Counted from the stretch's first letter, positions 36,802-45,716 are shown. The stretch: 64,000 nt of DNA from Elusimicrobiota bacterium (GCA_009773155.1 WOVA01000005.1:19218-83217), one strand, 5' to 3'. Notes: generated by a model from the letters alone, not told the origin. Made by a program: numbers and translations.

Positions 36802-37410
36802 ATGGACCCCTTCCTGTTCCTGGCCACCGCCGCCGCGGCGGGACTTCTTCAGCTGGACAATGTCCAGGCGCTGCAGTCCATGGTCTCGCGCCCGGTCTTC
36901 GCCTCGCTGATCTTCGGCCTCATCAACGGCTGCCCGGTGGAAGCCGCCAAGCTGGGCCTGCTCACGGAGCTCATCTATTCCGAGTACATGCCGATGGGGG
37001 GCACGCTGCCGCCGAACGGCATAGCCGCCTCCGCCGTGGGCGTGCTGGCCCTGTCCTCGGGCGCGATGAATCCAGGGCTGGCTTTTTTTACCGGGCTCGC
37101 CGCGGGACACTTTTACTCGGGGGCCGAATTCAGGCTCAGGACCGCGCGCTCCGGCTGGAACGCCGCTATCGACAGGGCCCTCTCCGCCGGCCGCCCGGCT
37201 TTCGGGCGCTGGATCGGCGCCTCGCTCGCCATGGAGGCCGCGGCCGTTTTCGTGTACGTGTCGCTCCTGGCGGGACTTATACTGGCGGTGCGCGCGGCCG
37301 GCTTCGATCCCGGCCCGCTGGCGCGGCCGTCCGAATTCGCCTACGGCTTCATGCCCTGGCTGGGCCTGAGCGCGCTTTATTTCAGGTTCAGGACGCAGAC
37401 TCTAAAATAG
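36802..37410 (+). CDS. PTS mannose/fructose/sorbose family EIIC membrane subunit
   Basis: The product is a 202-aa polytopic membrane protein. It carries the family pattern LLQLDNVQALQSMVSRPVFASLIFGLINGCPVEAAKLGLLTELIYSEYMPMGGTLPPNG, the sugar-binding part of EIIC. It is somewhat shorter than typical EIIC proteins (about 250 residues), mostly at the C-terminus. It forms the sugar channel together with EIID. The shortening is not caused by a visible frameshift, so it may be a lineage feature. Confidence 0.88.
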   Translation: MDPFLFLATAAAAGLLQLDNVQALQSMVSRPVFASLIFGLINGCPVEAAKLGLLTELIYSEYMPMGGTLPPNGIAASAVGVLALSSGAMNPGLAFFTGLAAGHFYSGAEFRLRTARSGWNAAIDRALSAGRPAFGRWIGASLAMEAAAVFVYVSLLAGLILAVRAAGFDPGPLARPSEFAYGFMPWLGLSALYFRFRTQTLK

Positions 37411-37432
37411 CGAGGGTGAAAGGATATTCACG

Positions 37433-38317
37433 GTGATGGAAGAAGGCAGGGAGAAGAAGGATGAGGGCGGCGGGCTGGACTTCAGCCTGCGGTTGTCCAT
37501 GTTCCTGCGCTCCCTGCTTATACAGGCCGGCTGGAACTACCAGCGCATGCAGAACATCGGCTTCGTCTTCGCGCTCGCGCCGGCGCTGCGCAGGGCCTGG
37601 CCCGAGCCGGAGAAATTAGCCGCCGCCGCCGCGCGCCACGCCGCCACTTTCAATACGCAGCCGTACATGGCGGGGTTCATACTCGGCAATATCGCCAGGA
37701 TGGAGGAACGGGCCGCGGCGGAAGGAGGCGGGGCCGCGGCCGCGGAGCGCATCATGAACGTGCGCCAGGCTCTCGCGTCCTCTCTGGCGTCCATCGGCGA
37801 CCGGATATTCTGGGGCAGGCTGCGGCCGCTGACCGCGGAGGTCTGCATGCTGGTCTGGCTGGCCGCCGGGATGACCTGCTGGATAATCCCGGGAGACTGC
37901 TCCGGCATCCCGGCCTGGGTGCTCTTCTCCGGCCCGGCGGTTTCCGTGATCTTTTATTCGGCGGTCGCCCTCTATATGCGCTGGACGGGGCTGGCCGTGG
38001 GCTACGCCTGCGGGGGCTCGAGCTCCTGCGGCCTGGACGCCTTCGACTGGTCCCGCCTCATCAAGAGGCTCAGCCTGGCGGGCCTGGTCGTCTGCGCCGC
38101 CTGCATAGCCGCCTCGCTCGTCCTCCTGCTCCGGCCTGAGGCGCCTTCCTCGGCGGGCTTCTGGGCGCGGCTGGCGGTGCCGGTGCTGGCCTTCGCCGCG
38201 CAGCGGGCGGCCCGGCGCGCGGGCAAGTCCATGCTTTTCACCGTTTCGGCCGTTTTTGTTTTTTCCGTCTCGGGCTGGGCCGCGCTCGGTATATTAAACT
38301 GGATGCGCGGAGCGTAG
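37433..38317 (+). CDS. PTS mannose/fructose/sorbose family EIID membrane subunit
   Basis: A GTG at 37433 is directly followed by an ATG at 37436; either can be the start, with a GAAAGGA element about 15 bases upstream. The 294-aa protein has the EIID signature LLIQAGWNYQRMQNIGFVFALAPALRRAW, then FNTQPYMAGFILGNIARMEE and SLASIGDRIFWGRLRPL, followed by several membrane segments. It completes the transporter encoded by the three preceding genes. Full length for the family. Confidence 0.92.
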   Translation: MMEEGREKKDEGGGLDFSLRLSMFLRSLLIQAGWNYQRMQNIGFVFALAPALRRAWPEPEKLAAAAARHAATFNTQPYMAGFILGNIARMEERAAAEGGGAAAAERIMNVRQALASSLASIGDRIFWGRLRPLTAEVCMLVWLAAGMTCWIIPGDCSGIPAWVLFSGPAVSVIFYSAVALYMRWTGLAVGYACGGSSSCGLDAFDWSRLIKRLSLAGLVVCAACIAASLVLLLRPEAPSSAGFWARLAVPVLAFAAQRAARRAGKSMLFTVSAVFVFSVSGWAALGILNWMRGA

Positions 38318-38325
38318 GGGCCGTT

Positions 38326-38592
38326 ATGACAAAGAAAGACATCAGGGTCGTCAACACGCTGGGTATACACGCCAGGCCGGCCGGAATGATCGCCAACACG
38401 GCGGGGCGCTTCCAGAGCGACGTTAGGATAATCAAGGACGGCATGGAAGTCAACGCCAAGAGCATCATGGGCATCATGACGCTGGCGGCGGGCCGGAACA
38501 CGGTCATAACGGTGACCGCCAGCGGGCCCGACGAGAAAGAGGCGGTGGCCGCCATAGAGGACGTCTTCGCCAGGAAATTCGAGGAGGAGTGA
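38326..38592 (+). CDS. ptsH: Phosphocarrier protein HPr
   Basis: The protein has 88 residues. His15 lies in TLGIHARPA and is phosphorylated by EI. Ser46 lies in KSIMGIM and is the site for HPr kinase, encoded upstream. Having both residues together with hprK means that this HPr can be both an energy-coupling carrier and a regulatory target. It is placed between EIID and EI, a compact arrangement with 8-20 base gaps. Confidence 0.96.
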   Translation: MTKKDIRVVNTLGIHARPAGMIANTAGRFQSDVRIIKDGMEVNAKSIMGIMTLAAGRNTVITVTASGPDEKEAVAAIEDVFARKFEEE

Positions 38593-38611
38593 GGGGGACG
38601 GGAACCGGATT

Positions 38612-40348
38612 ATGCTTATAAAAAAAGGAGTCGCGGCGAGCCTGGGCATAGCCATAGGCAAGGCCTACCTGATGGCCGAGGATAATATCCTCGTCGAGCA
38701 GAAGGAGGTCCCCAGGGACAAGGTCAAGCTGGAGGTCAAGCGCTTCAAGGACGCGCTGGATAAGACCAAGGCGGACCTGGACGCCCTGCGCACCAAGATC
38801 CTCCACGTTCTGGGCCGGCAGCACGCCAAGCTGATAGATTCCCACCACCTGATACTGCAGGACCCCCTGATAACCAGGGAGGTCCCCAAGCTCATCGCGT
38901 CCAAGTTCTACAACGCCGAGTTCGCGCTCTCTGTCGTCCTGGACCAGGCGGAGCAGCAGTTCGAGAAGATAGACGACGAGTTCTTCCACGAGCGCAAGCA
39001 CGACGTCTTCGACGTGGGCAAGAAGATACTCTCCAACCTGGTCAGCCGCGAGAAGGTCTCGCTCAAGGACCTCAAGGAGCACGTCGTCCTGGTCGCGCAC
39101 AGCCTCTACCCGTCGGACACGCTGCATATCCGCGAGACCAGCAAGGTGCTCGGGTTCTGCATGGACCTCGGCTCCAAGTCCAGCCACACCGCCATCTTCG
39201 CCCAGAGCATGGGCATGCCGGCCGTGGTCGGACTGTCCGACATCAGCCGCCAGGTGGCTAGCGGCGACACTATCATAGTGGACGGCGAGAAGGGCCTGGT
39301 CATCATCTCCCCGACGCAGGACCTCATCGACAGCTACCGCAAGCGGCGCGAGGAGCTGCAGAAGCAGGAGCATTTCTTCCACCGCCTGCGCGGCCTGCCG
39401 GCCACCACCCGGGACGGCCACAAGCTGGGCCTGATGGTGAACCTGGATTCCCCCGAAGACACGGCCGAGATGAACGCGGCCAAGGCGGAGGGCGTCGGCC
39501 TTTTCAGGACCGAGTTCCTCTACATGAACCGGGAGAGCATCCCGACCGAGGATGAGCAGACGGCGGCGTATGCCGCCGTAGCGAAGGCCGCGGCGGGCGC
39601 GCCCGTCACCATCCGCACGGCGGATATCGGCGGCGACCGCGCCACCCAACTGGGCATCAAGGGGCTCAAGGACGAGACCAACCCCTTCATGGGCTTCCGC
39701 GGCATACGGCTGTTCCTCAAATATCCGGACCTGCTCAGGACCCAGCTGCGGGCCATCTACCGCGCCAATACCGAGGGCAACGTCAAGATCATGATCCCCA
39801 TGCTCTCCTCGCTGGAGGAGCTGCAGTCGGTCAAGCGGCTGGCCGCCGAGGCGGTGGCCGAACTCCAGGAAGAGGGGCGCGAGTTCAGGAAGGACGCCGA
39901 GATAGGCGTGATGATAGAGATCCCGGCCGCCGCGATCATACTGGATTCCCTGCTCAGCGAGATAGACTTCGTCTCCATCGGCACCAACGACCTGGTCCAG
40001 TACACGCTGGCCGTGGACCGCATCAACCAGTACGTCTCCGAGCTCTACGACCCGTATCACCCGGCCGTGCTGCGGCTCATCAACCTGGTGGTGCAGACCG
40101 CGCACAAGAAGGGCAAGCCGGTAAGCGTCTGCGGAGAGATGGCCTCCGACGCCTGGGCCATCCCGGTCCTGGCCGGGCTGGGAGTGGATATGCTTTCGGT
40201 GCCGCCCAAGCTTTACCTCAGGGTCAAGCATTCTGTCCGCTCCATGAATTTCGAGCGCTTCTCCCAGGTCTCGCAGCACCTGCTCAGCCTCGCGAGTTCG
40301 GAAGAGATACGCAAGGTCATCGAGGAGGAGCTCAAGAAGCATTCTTAA
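38612..40348 (+). CDS. ptsI: PTS enzyme I (phosphoenolpyruvate-protein phosphotransferase)
   Basis: The 578-aa protein is full length. It has an N-terminal HPr-binding/phosphohistidine domain with the active His192 in GSKSSHTAIFAQ. The C-terminal PEP-binding barrel shows GVGLFRTEFLYM, RTADIGGDRATQ and the catalytic Cys in VSVCGEMA. It transfers phosphate from PEP to HPr, starting the chain used by the EIIABCD set. It lies 20 bases after ptsH and 10 bases before lepA. Confidence 0.96.
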   Translation: MLIKKGVAASLGIAIGKAYLMAEDNILVEQKEVPRDKVKLEVKRFKDALDKTKADLDALRTKILHVLGRQHAKLIDSHHLILQDPLITREVPKLIASKFYNAEFALSVVLDQAEQQFEKIDDEFFHERKHDVFDVGKKILSNLVSREKVSLKDLKEHVVLVAHSLYPSDTLHIRETSKVLGFCMDLGSKSSHTAIFAQSMGMPAVVGLSDISRQVASGDTIIVDGEKGLVIISPTQDLIDSYRKRREELQKQEHFFHRLRGLPATTRDGHKLGLMVNLDSPEDTAEMNAAKAEGVGLFRTEFLYMNRESIPTEDEQTAAYAAVAKAAAGAPVTIRTADIGGDRATQLGIKGLKDETNPFMGFRGIRLFLKYPDLLRTQLRAIYRANTEGNVKIMIPMLSSLEELQSVKRLAAEAVAELQEEGREFRKDAEIGVMIEIPAAAIILDSLLSEIDFVSIGTNDLVQYTLAVDRINQYVSELYDPYHPAVLRLINLVVQTAHKKGKPVSVCGEMASDAWAIPVLAGLGVDMLSVPPKLYLRVKHSVRSMNFERFSQVSQHLLSLASSEEIRKVIEEELKKHS

Positions 40349-40357
40349 GGCAACTTT

Positions 40358-42172
40358 ATGCGCATCAGGAATTTCTCCATCATCGCCCACATCGACCACG
40401 GCAAATCCACGCTCGCCGACCGCTTCATACAGCTCACCCGGACGGTCCCGGACCGCCAGATGAAGGAGCAGTTCCTCGACGGCATGGAGCTCGAGCGCGA
40501 GCGCGGCATCACGATAAAGGCCAAGGCCGTGCGGATGCGCTACGTCAGCGAGGCCGACGGCGAGGAGTATGTCCTCAACCTCATCGACACCCCCGGCCAC
40601 GTGGATTTCTCCTACGAGGTCTCCCGCGCGATGGCCGCCTGCGAGGGCGCCATCCTCCTGGTCGACGGCTCGCAGGGCGTGGAGGCCCAGACGCTGGCCC
40701 ACGCGCACCTGGCGCAGTCGCTGGGCCTTACGATAATTCCCGTCATCAATAAGATCGACCTGGAGCACGCCGATCCCGACGCGGTGGAGGAGCAGATCTG
40801 GGAGGTGCTCAGGGACCCCGCCGACTCCTCCCGCATAAGCGCCAAGGACGGTCGCGGCGCCCGCGAAGTGCTGGAGCGGGTCATAAAGGAGATACCGCCG
40901 CCTGCCGGCTCCCCCGATAAGCCGCTCAAGGCGCTGGTCTTCGATTCGCATTACGACGTCTATAAGGGCGTCATTATCTACACCCGCGTCGTGGACGGCG
41001 AATTCCGGCCCGGCATGCAGGTCTCTTTCCACTCCACCGGCTCCGCCTACAAGGTGGAGGAGGTCGGCTACCTTAATCCCAAGATGGAGAAATCCGGCTC
41101 CATCGCCGCGGGCGAGGTCGGCTATATCGTCACCGGCATCAGGGACATACACGAGATAAAGATGGGCGACACCATCTTTGAGAAGGCCCGCCCGATAGAC
41201 GCGCCGCTGCCCGGCTACAAGGACGTGAACCCCGTCGTCTTCGCCGGGTTCTACCCGGTCAATACCACCGACTACACCGCGCTCAAGGCCGCCCTGGAGA
41301 AGCTGAGCCTCACCGACTCCTCTTTCAATTACCAGGGCGAGACCTCCAAGGCGCTGGGCTTCGGCTTCCGCATCGGCTTCATGGGCCTGCTGCACCTCGA
41401 CATCATCCGCGAGCGCATAGAGCGCGAGTTCGACATCCCGCTTATCGCCACCAATCCCAACGTCATCTACAAGGTCAAGAGCAAGGTCCATTCCGCCTCC
41501 AGGGAGACGAAGCACACCGAGGTGAACAACCCGGCGGACTTCCCGCATTACGGCGACGTGATAGAGGTGATGGAGCCTTATGTCCGCGCCGACATCATAG
41601 CCCCCATGGAATACATGGAGGGGGTCATGAACCTCCTCAAGGAGAAGCGCGGCGAGCACGTGAAGATAGAGTACATCTCCACGACCAGGGTCATAATAGA
41701 GTATTTCCTGCCGCTGAGCGAGATAATCCTCGACTTCTACGACAAGCTCAAGTCCGTGTCCAAGGGCTACGCTTCGTTCGACTACGAGCCGGAGGATTAC
41801 AGGGCCTCGGACATGGTCAAGATAGAGATCATGCTGCACGCCGAGCCGGTGGACGCCCTCTCGTTCATAGTCCACCGCTCCAGGTCGCTCTACGCCGCGC
41901 GCCTACTCTGCGAGAAACTCAAGGAACTCATCCCGAGGCATATGTTCGAGATAGCGGTGCAGGCGCAGGTCTGCGGCAGGATCATCGCCCGCGAGACGAT
42001 AGGCGCGATGCGCAAGGACGTGCTGGCCAAGTGCTACGGCGGCGACATCACCCGCAAGCGCAAGCTGCTGGAGAAGCAGAAGGAAGGCAAGCGCAAGATG
42101 AAATTGCTGGGCTCGGTGGAGATCCCCCAGCAGGCCTTCATGTCGCTGCTCAAGCTCAGCCAGGATCAGTAG
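40358..42172 (+). CDS. lepA: Translation factor LepA (EF4), GTPase
   Basis: The 604-aa protein has the G1 motif AHIDHGKST near residues 10-18, the switch region RERGITIKAKAVRM, DTPGHVDF, and NKIDLEHAD. It continues with the EF-G-like domains and the LepA-specific C-terminal domain (ending near KRKLLEKQKEGKRKMKLLGSVEIPQQAFMSLL). Full length. LepA binds ribosomes and influences initiation and back-translocation. It sits directly before lepB, the classic lepA-lepB order. Confidence 0.97.
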   Translation: MRIRNFSIIAHIDHGKSTLADRFIQLTRTVPDRQMKEQFLDGMELERERGITIKAKAVRMRYVSEADGEEYVLNLIDTPGHVDFSYEVSRAMAACEGAILLVDGSQGVEAQTLAHAHLAQSLGLTIIPVINKIDLEHADPDAVEEQIWEVLRDPADSSRISAKDGRGAREVLERVIKEIPPPAGSPDKPLKALVFDSHYDVYKGVIIYTRVVDGEFRPGMQVSFHSTGSAYKVEEVGYLNPKMEKSGSIAAGEVGYIVTGIRDIHEIKMGDTIFEKARPIDAPLPGYKDVNPVVFAGFYPVNTTDYTALKAALEKLSLTDSSFNYQGETSKALGFGFRIGFMGLLHLDIIRERIEREFDIPLIATNPNVIYKVKSKVHSASRETKHTEVNNPADFPHYGDVIEVMEPYVRADIIAPMEYMEGVMNLLKEKRGEHVKIEYISTTRVIIEYFLPLSEIILDFYDKLKSVSKGYASFDYEPEDYRASDMVKIEIMLHAEPVDALSFIVHRSRSLYAARLLCEKLKELIPRHMFEIAVQAQVCGRIIARETIGAMRKDVLAKCYGGDITRKRKLLEKQKEGKRKMKLLGSVEIPQQAFMSLLKLSQDQ

Positions 42173-42176
42173 GCCG

Positions 42177-42259
42177 CCGGAACAGGGCAGCATTGCCTGC
42201 TGTCGGTGCCGCGAGCACTGCGAGCGGCCGGCTCCCCCGGCGCAACGGAGACACACACG
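42177..42259 (+). repeat. GC-rich degenerate repeat in the lepA-lepB gap
   Basis: This stretch lies between the lepA stop and the lepB ATG. It contains GTCGGTGCCGCGAGC at 42202-42216 and GAACAGGGC at 42180-42188; the same nine bases occur near the start of hprK (33949-33957). It gives an open N-terminal extension in front of lepB that is not conserved-looking, so I read it as non-coding repeat DNA. Confidence 0.45.
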
Positions 42260-43234
42260 ATGGAAGAGAAACTTTTCTGGATAGGGCTGCTGGTGGGCCT
42301 GCATTATTACCTGACGCGGGTCTTCACGGAGAAGAAGAAGTTCGCCTCGGAACGCTTCTTCAGGGCCTGGCACGCCGTGTTCGTCGCCCTGATGGCCTTC
42401 ATCGCCGCGCTGCTGCTGATAGTCACCGTGGACAACCGGAGCGGCGACGTGGTGACCTCCTCTCTGTTCAGCGCCCGCCAGGTGCTCTACGGCGCGGCCG
42501 CGGCCCTGGCCGGCTTCGCCTGGGGCTGGTGGCGCCGGCCGGCCGGCCAGCCCGGGACCGTCATAAAGGGGGACCTCGACTGGTCGGAGACGGTCTTCTC
42601 GGCGGTGCTGCTCGCCTCCGTCGTGATGTATCTTTTCGTGCAGGCCTTCAAGATTCCCTCCGGCTCGATGCGCACGACCTTCGTAGAAGGGGACCACCTG
42701 TTCGTCAACAAGATGCTCTACGGCCTCAGGCTCCCCTATACCGGTAAAAAGCTGCTCGCCTTCAAAAAGCCCGGCCGGCTGGATATAGTCGTTTTCCAGT
42801 TCCCTTCATCCGACCCCTCCGAGATCCAGTGCGGGGGTCCGCAGTACGGGAAAGACTTCATAAAGCGGGTCGTCGGCCTGCCGGGCGAGACCGTGGAACT
42901 GCGCGACGGGGCGGTCTTTATAAACGGCGCGCCCCTGGCCGAGGAGGCCTATGTCCAATACACCGACGGCTTCCGCTATCCCCCGGCCCCCGGGGTGCAG
43001 CGGGCGGCTTACCAGGCCTACTGGGAGAAAGGGATGCTCGGCAAGATGTATTCCGACCATGTCCGCGATAATTTCGGCCCGGTGACCGTGCCCGCCGGGA
43101 GCTACCTGGTCATGGGCGACAACCGCGACCGCTCCTGCGACTCCCGCTACTGGGGCCCGGTGCCGGCCAGCCTGATAAAAGGACGGGCCTGGTTCACCTA
43201 CTGGCCGCCGTCGAGGATGTCCGTCCCGGAATGA
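42260..43234 (+). CDS. lepB: Signal peptidase I
   Basis: I chose the ATG at 42260 (MEEKLFWIGLLVG) rather than an in-frame ATG at 42206, because the intervening codons come from a GC-rich repeat. The resulting 324-aa protein has N-terminal membrane segments. The catalytic Ser136 lies in IPSGSMRTTF and the general-base Lys in GKDFIKRVVGLPGE. The C-terminal box is MGDNRDRSCDSRYWGPVP. It removes signal peptides from exported proteins in the periplasm, many of which are encoded in this window. It overlaps metF by four bases. Confidence 0.95.
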   Translation: MEEKLFWIGLLVGLHYYLTRVFTEKKKFASERFFRAWHAVFVALMAFIAALLLIVTVDNRSGDVVTSSLFSARQVLYGAAAALAGFAWGWWRRPAGQPGTVIKGDLDWSETVFSAVLLASVVMYLFVQAFKIPSGSMRTTFVEGDHLFVNKMLYGLRLPYTGKKLLAFKKPGRLDIVVFQFPSSDPSEIQCGGPQYGKDFIKRVVGLPGETVELRDGAVFINGAPLAEEAYVQYTDGFRYPPAPGVQRAAYQAYWEKGMLGKMYSDHVRDNFGPVTVPAGSYLVMGDNRDRSCDSRYWGPVPASLIKGRAWFTYWPPSRMSVPE

Positions 43235-44223
43235 AAATAGCCTCGATGCTGTCCTCCGGCGGGAGGACCTTCTCTTTCGAGTTCTATCCTCCGAAGAAGG
43301 AGGAAGATATCCCCGCGCTGAAGTCCGCCATCTCCGAGCTCAGGGAGCTGGGCCCGGATTTCGTCTCCATAACGCTGTCACAGAAATATATGCCGACGTG
43401 GAATTTCGCCAGCATCTCCAATACGCTGGCGCTTAGCGGCGTGCTGCGGCACGAGTTTTCGCTGGAAGTCATGGCCCACCTTACCACCGCTATAATCCGG
43501 GACCAGCAGACGCTGGAGGAGACTCTTAAACTCGTTAAAATACTGGGACTCGAGAACGTGCTGGCCCTAAGGGGGGACCTTGACCCCGGCCGTGAAGGAG
43601 AGCGGGCCTTCGCCTATGCCTCCGACCTGGTGCCCGCGGTCAAGGAGGGAGGGGATTTCTGCGTGGGCGTCGCGGCCTACCCGGAGAAGCATCCCGAAGC
43701 CCCCAGCCTGGCGGAGGACGTGCGAAGGCTGAAACAGAAAATGGACGCCGGCGGGGAGTTCGCCATAACGCAGGTCTTCTTCGACAATGCCGCTTTCTTC
43801 CGTTTCAGGGACGCCGCCGCCGCGGCCGGCGTGACGGCCCCGATCATCCCCGGGCTGATGCCGCTGACCAGCCTGCGTCAGCGCGATAATTTCGTCGCCG
43901 GCCAGGGCATCTCGGTGCCGGCCGCCCTCTCCGCCGGCCTGGAGAAGCACGGCGGGGATAAGGAAGCCCTCTTCGCCTTCGGCCTCGACTACGCCGTAAA
44001 TCAGGCGGAGGAGCTGCTCGCCGCCGGGGTGCCGGGCCTGCATTTCTACACTTTCAACAAATCCAAAGCCACCCGCGAGGTCTTCAGCCGGCTGAACCCG
44101 GCCCGTCGCAGAGCTCGGAACAACGAGCCTCCGGCTCATCAAGTGCCGGGCGCTATGCCGCCCGGCCCGGGCACCGACTGCGGCAAAAGCCGCCCTGATC
44201 CGGCCCGGTCTAGATTGGTATAA
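43231..44223 (+). CDS. metF: Methylenetetrahydrofolate reductase
   Basis: The protein begins GRTFSFEFYPPKKEEDIPAL and continues with DFVSITLSQ, the NVLALRGDLDP motif and EFAITQVFFDNAAFFRF, which mark the TIM-barrel FAD enzyme that reduces 5,10-methylene-THF to 5-methyl-THF for methionine synthesis. The conserved part ends at LHFYTFNKSKATREVFSRL near residue 288. The last ~40 residues, rich in Pro/Gly/Arg, are translated from a GC-rich repeat and probably have no enzymatic role. The start codon overlaps the lepB stop. Confidence 0.93.
   Translation: MKIASMLSSGGRTFSFEFYPPKKEEDIPALKSAISELRELGPDFVSITLSQKYMPTWNFASISNTLALSGVLRHEFSLEVMAHLTTAIIRDQQTLEETLKLVKILGLENVLALRGDLDPGREGERAFAYASDLVPAVKEGGDFCVGVAAYPEKHPEAPSLAEDVRRLKQKMDAGGEFAITQVFFDNAAFFRFRDAAAAAGVTAPIIPGLMPLTSLRQRDNFVAGQGISVPAALSAGLEKHGGDKEALFAFGLDYAVNQAEELLAAGVPGLHFYTFNKSKATREVFSRLNPARRRARNNEPPAHQVPGAMPPGPGTDCGKSRPDPARSRLV
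44097..44215 (-). repeat. GC-rich degenerate repeat read through as the tail of metF
   Basis: The segment contains the reverse complement of the 13-base core seen in hprK (CACCGACTGCGGC at 44172-44184). It also contains internal palindromic GC-rich parts such as CCGGGCGCTATGCCGCCCGG around 44146-44165. It forms the 3' end of the metF frame, extending the protein beyond its usual end. Confidence 0.5.
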
Positions 44224-44230
44224 TTCCCGC

Positions 44231-44995
44231 ATGGCTATATTCCACTCCCCCAAAGAAAGCGTGAAGGCGCTGATAGCCGTCCAGGAACTCGATCTCGAGC
44301 TGGACAAGCTCGCCGCGGGGCTGGCCGCCGTGCCGGCGAGGAAAGCCGCCGAAGAGGCCGCTTTCGAGGCTCAGAAAGGCGCGCTGGCCGCCGCCAAAGC
44401 CGAACTGATCCGCCTGCAGGTCGAGAAGAAGAGCAAAGAATTGCTGGCGGCCGAGAAGGAAGAGGAGATACGCAAGCATCAGCGGGACCTCAACCAGATA
44501 AAGAGCAACGAGGCCTACAAGGCCCTGGAGAACGAGATAGCCTTCGCCTCCAGGGAGAAGGACGAGGCCGAGACCGCCGTGCTCGAGCTGATGGAGCGGA
44601 TAGACCGGGCGGCGGCCGCGGAGAAGGCCGAACAGGCCGCCGTGAACGCCCTGGCTTCCTCGCTAAAGGGCCGCCTGGCGGCCATCGACGCCGAGGCCGC
44701 GGATATGGGTTCCCGCGCGGACGGGCTGCGCGCGCGGAGAGAGGCGCTCCTGGGCGGAATGTCGGCCGACCTGCTGGAGCGCTACGGATTTTTACGGGAC
44801 CGGCTCAGGGGCCTGGTGGTGACGGAAGTTTCGGGCCAGCCGGGAGAGAAGCTCTCCTGCGGCGGCTGCCATATGCGGCTGCGCCCGCAGGAAGAGGTGG
44901 ACCTGCTCAAGCCGGAAGGCTTCGCGATCTGCGGCGAGTGCCGGCGGCTGATGTATCTCCGGACCACCATTTTCGGCGCCGCGAAAACGCAATAA
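44231..44995 (+). CDS. Coiled-coil protein with C4 zinc ribbon (CdsZ/DUF164-type)
   Basis: The 254-aa protein has a long charged coiled coil (about residues 10-185) rich in Ala/Glu/Lys. It ends in a zinc-ribbon with two Cys pairs, CGGCHMRL...CGECRRLMYL. The same two-part design is known from widely conserved bacterial proteins annotated as C4-type zinc ribbon. Their function is not settled; nucleic-acid or ribosome-related roles have been proposed. The gene directly precedes RNase P RNA, an arrangement I have seen in other genomes for this family. Confidence 0.85.
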   Translation: MAIFHSPKESVKALIAVQELDLELDKLAAGLAAVPARKAAEEAAFEAQKGALAAAKAELIRLQVEKKSKELLAAEKEEEIRKHQRDLNQIKSNEAYKALENEIAFASREKDEAETAVLELMERIDRAAAAEKAEQAAVNALASSLKGRLAAIDAEAADMGSRADGLRARREALLGGMSADLLERYGFLRDRLRGLVVTEVSGQPGEKLSCGGCHMRLRPQEEVDLLKPEGFAICGECRRLMYLRTTIFGAAKTQ

Positions 44996-45004
44996 TGAAT
45001 TTTA

Positions 45005-45419
45005 TCGCCGGATGGAGGGTCGCTCCCGTGTCCGCGAAAGCGGGCGGGGGGGAGGAACTTCCGAACTTCACAGGGCAGGGTGCCGGTTCAAAGCCGCGCC
45101 GCTAACGCGGCCGGCCATAGGCCGGGAGGCCGGGGCCAGATCCCCGGTTTACGGATAGCGCCACAGAGAACATACCGCCCGAAAGGGTAAGGGTGAAAAG
45201 GTGCGGCAAGAGCGCACCGCCCGCCGGGCGACCGGCGGGGCAGGGCAAGCCCCACCTGAAGCAAGGCCAAAGCGGCGTTTGGTGTAGCGTCTCTATGAGA
45301 CGCTACACCTTGGATGCCCGTCCACCCGCCTGGAGCGGGGACGCCAAGTGGGCCGCTCAGACAAATGATCCTCCATCCGCCTCCGGGCGGGGGACAGAAT
45401 TCGGGGTACAGTCCGGCGA
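45005..45419 (+). ncRNA. rnpB: RNase P RNA, bacterial type A
   Basis: The P1 helix is formed by TCGCCGGA (45005-45012) and TCCGGCGA (45412-45419). The conserved GAGGAACTTCCG (compare GAGGAAAGTCCG) and ACAGGGCAGGGTGCC follow. Then come CCACAGAGAACATACCGCC, GGTAAGGGTGAAAAGGTGCGG and AAGAGCGCACCG of CR-II/III, and GGGCAAGCCCCACC followed by GCAAGGCCAAA. A long perfect P12-like hairpin is at 45281-45309 (GGTGTAGCGTCTC / GAGACGCTACACC). The 3' part has AGACAAATGATCCTCC. The length of about 415 bases is at the large end for the class. It is the catalytic RNA for tRNA 5' maturation. Confidence 0.95.
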
Positions 45420-45440
45420 TAAAAAAATTAAGGGGGACCT

Positions 45441-45716
45441 ATGAGCAGTCTTTCAGAGAAGTTCCAGGAGTTCAAGTTCTCGGAGGACCCGTCGGCGGTC
45501 CCGTGGGAGGACGCCGTGGTCTGGGTCACCGACGACGGCGCCGGCGGCCGCCTTTACGAGTGGCTGCTTTCCGAAGAGATACGCCATGTCAGCTGGACCA
45601 ACGGCATCATCTCCATCCTGCCGGCGCGCGACTCCTTCCTGGCCAAGCGCTTCCAGTGCGTAGTGCTGCCGCCGGCCATGGCCTTCGTCGGGGTCAATGT
45701 GAAGACGGCCAACTGA
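45441..45716 (+). CDS. Conserved-looking 91-aa cytoplasmic protein of unknown function
   Basis: The frame begins 22 bases after RNase P RNA with the ribosome-binding-site-like AGGGGGACCT upstream of ATG. The protein is mixed alpha/beta, has no signal peptide, and has distinctive segments RLYEWLLSEEIRHVSW and QCVVLPPAMAFVGVNVKTAN. Codon use matches the neighbours, and a strong terminator follows. I do not recognise a family. Confidence 0.7.
   Translation: MSSLSEKFQEFKFSEDPSAVPWEDAVVWVTDDGAGGRLYEWLLSEEIRHVSWTNGIISILPARDSFLAKRFQCVVLPPAMAFVGVNVKTAN

Noticed and set aside
38504..41875. Open frame of 1123 codons on the minus strand
   Set aside because: It is exactly antisense to ptsH, ptsI and lepA, which have unmistakable motifs. 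Its length follows from the GC-rich codon pattern of those genes.
45281..45309. Perfect 13-bp hairpin as a separate terminator or repeat
   Set aside because: It lies in the place of helix P12 of RNase P RNA and is part of that RNA.
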